A stretch of 64,000 bases of DNA from Vibrio sp. RE86 (GTDB lineage: Bacteria; Pseudomonadota; Gammaproteobacteria; Enterobacterales; Vibrionaceae). The stretch is taken from assembly GCF_013114545.1 (NCBI RefSeq), contig NZ_VTXI01000006.1:124001-188000 (forward strand). The letters are read 5' to 3'. The notes beneath the pieces are model-generated. The model was not told the DNA's origin. It ran no database searches and was given only the letters and a program-made list of their open reading frames with translations. Shown piece by piece: positions 63,965-64,000 of this stretch. Position 1 is the first letter of the stretch, and each line of letters starts with the position of its first letter. The position numbers were made by a program, and so were the translations under genes.

Positions 63965-64000
63965 GTATTTTATGGTAAATCAATTATGTTGAATCAAATC

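Larger units (their letters stand above)
63385..64000. other. 616-bp AT-rich tail without a convincing gene
   Basis: No open frame with a ribosome site was found. The stretch contains two long perfect inverted repeats (listed separately) and a 6-bp one (AATCAT/ATGATT around 63514-63546). The last 14 bases could begin a gene (ATGTTGAATC at 63987), but too little is visible. A small RNA or the leader of the next gene could be here. Confidence 0.4.

Noticed and set aside
63987..64000. Start of a gene at the right edge
   Set aside because: Only four codons are visible and no good ribosome site precedes the ATG.
1..64000. CRISPR arrays, rRNA or tRNA genes
   Set aside because: No regularly spaced direct repeats, and no recognisable tRNA or rRNA sequences were noticed on either strand.

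Overview
The window is chromosomal DNA of a marine Vibrio. The evidence is gene content and order: a syp exopolysaccharide locus, NorM, a periplasmic ATP-dependent DNA ligase, DUF3802, DUF2960 and DUF2987 genes, a MobB-MoeA fusion, a Tup tungstate transporter beside an NtrC-type two-component system, an FdhD/Fdh formate dehydrogenase block, potABCD with a second potD, and ttcA-uspE-fnr-ccoSIHPQON. From memory, the order resembles part of V. cholerae chromosome I (norM around VC1540 to ccoN around VC1442, pot around VC1424-1428). I cannot name the species. I see no rRNA, tRNA, CRISPR array, insertion sequence or prophage gene.

Layout. 1-4217: start of a syp operon on the minus strand (sypA, B, C, D and the start of a fifth gene) behind a sigma-54 promoter and two SypG-type boxes. 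4379-15179: ligase, norM, ribE, a small CPXCG protein, a fructosamine kinase family protein, an NlpC/P60 lipoprotein, a chemoreceptor, a fatty acid hydroxylase family protein, tapT and nagK. 15265-24422: molybdenum/tungsten block with mobB-moeA, mobA, tupABC and a sigma-54-dependent two-component system. 24509-33107: an outer membrane protein, an MscS channel paired with a membrane AAA-like protein, the ABC-F protein YbiT and a second chemoreceptor. 33233-42967: formate dehydrogenase region (fdhD; DUF3305/DUF3306; polyferredoxin, TorD-like chaperone, small Tat protein, catalytic, Fe-S and cytochrome b subunits, DUF4870). 43155-49918: cobB, a diguanylate cyclase and the polyamine transporter. 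50290-52618: three envelope-type genes. 52842-62764: ttcA, uspE, fnr and the cbb3 oxidase genes. 63385-64000: no convincing gene, but two long perfect inverted repeats.

How the parts work together. The main theme is anaerobic and formate respiration: metal uptake (Tup), pterin cofactor assembly (MobA, MobB-MoeA), FdhD maturation, the dehydrogenase, the oxygen sensor FNR and the microaerobic cbb3 oxidase. The most interesting signal is regulatory. The intergenic region between tupA and the response regulator gene holds a sigma-54 promoter and two copies of a 17-bp dyad (TGGKACA-N3-TGTCYCA). A near-identical dyad and another sigma-54 promoter lie in front of the formate dehydrogenase operon 14 kb away. 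fdhD and DUF3305/3306 also have sigma-54-like promoters, placed divergently. I infer that the orphan-looking two-component system at 20954-24422 coordinates tungstate uptake with formate dehydrogenase expression. Two P-loop proteins lacking the Walker A lysine (SypD and the MscS partner) and an FdhD with only one cysteine at the usual CxxC site are also notable.
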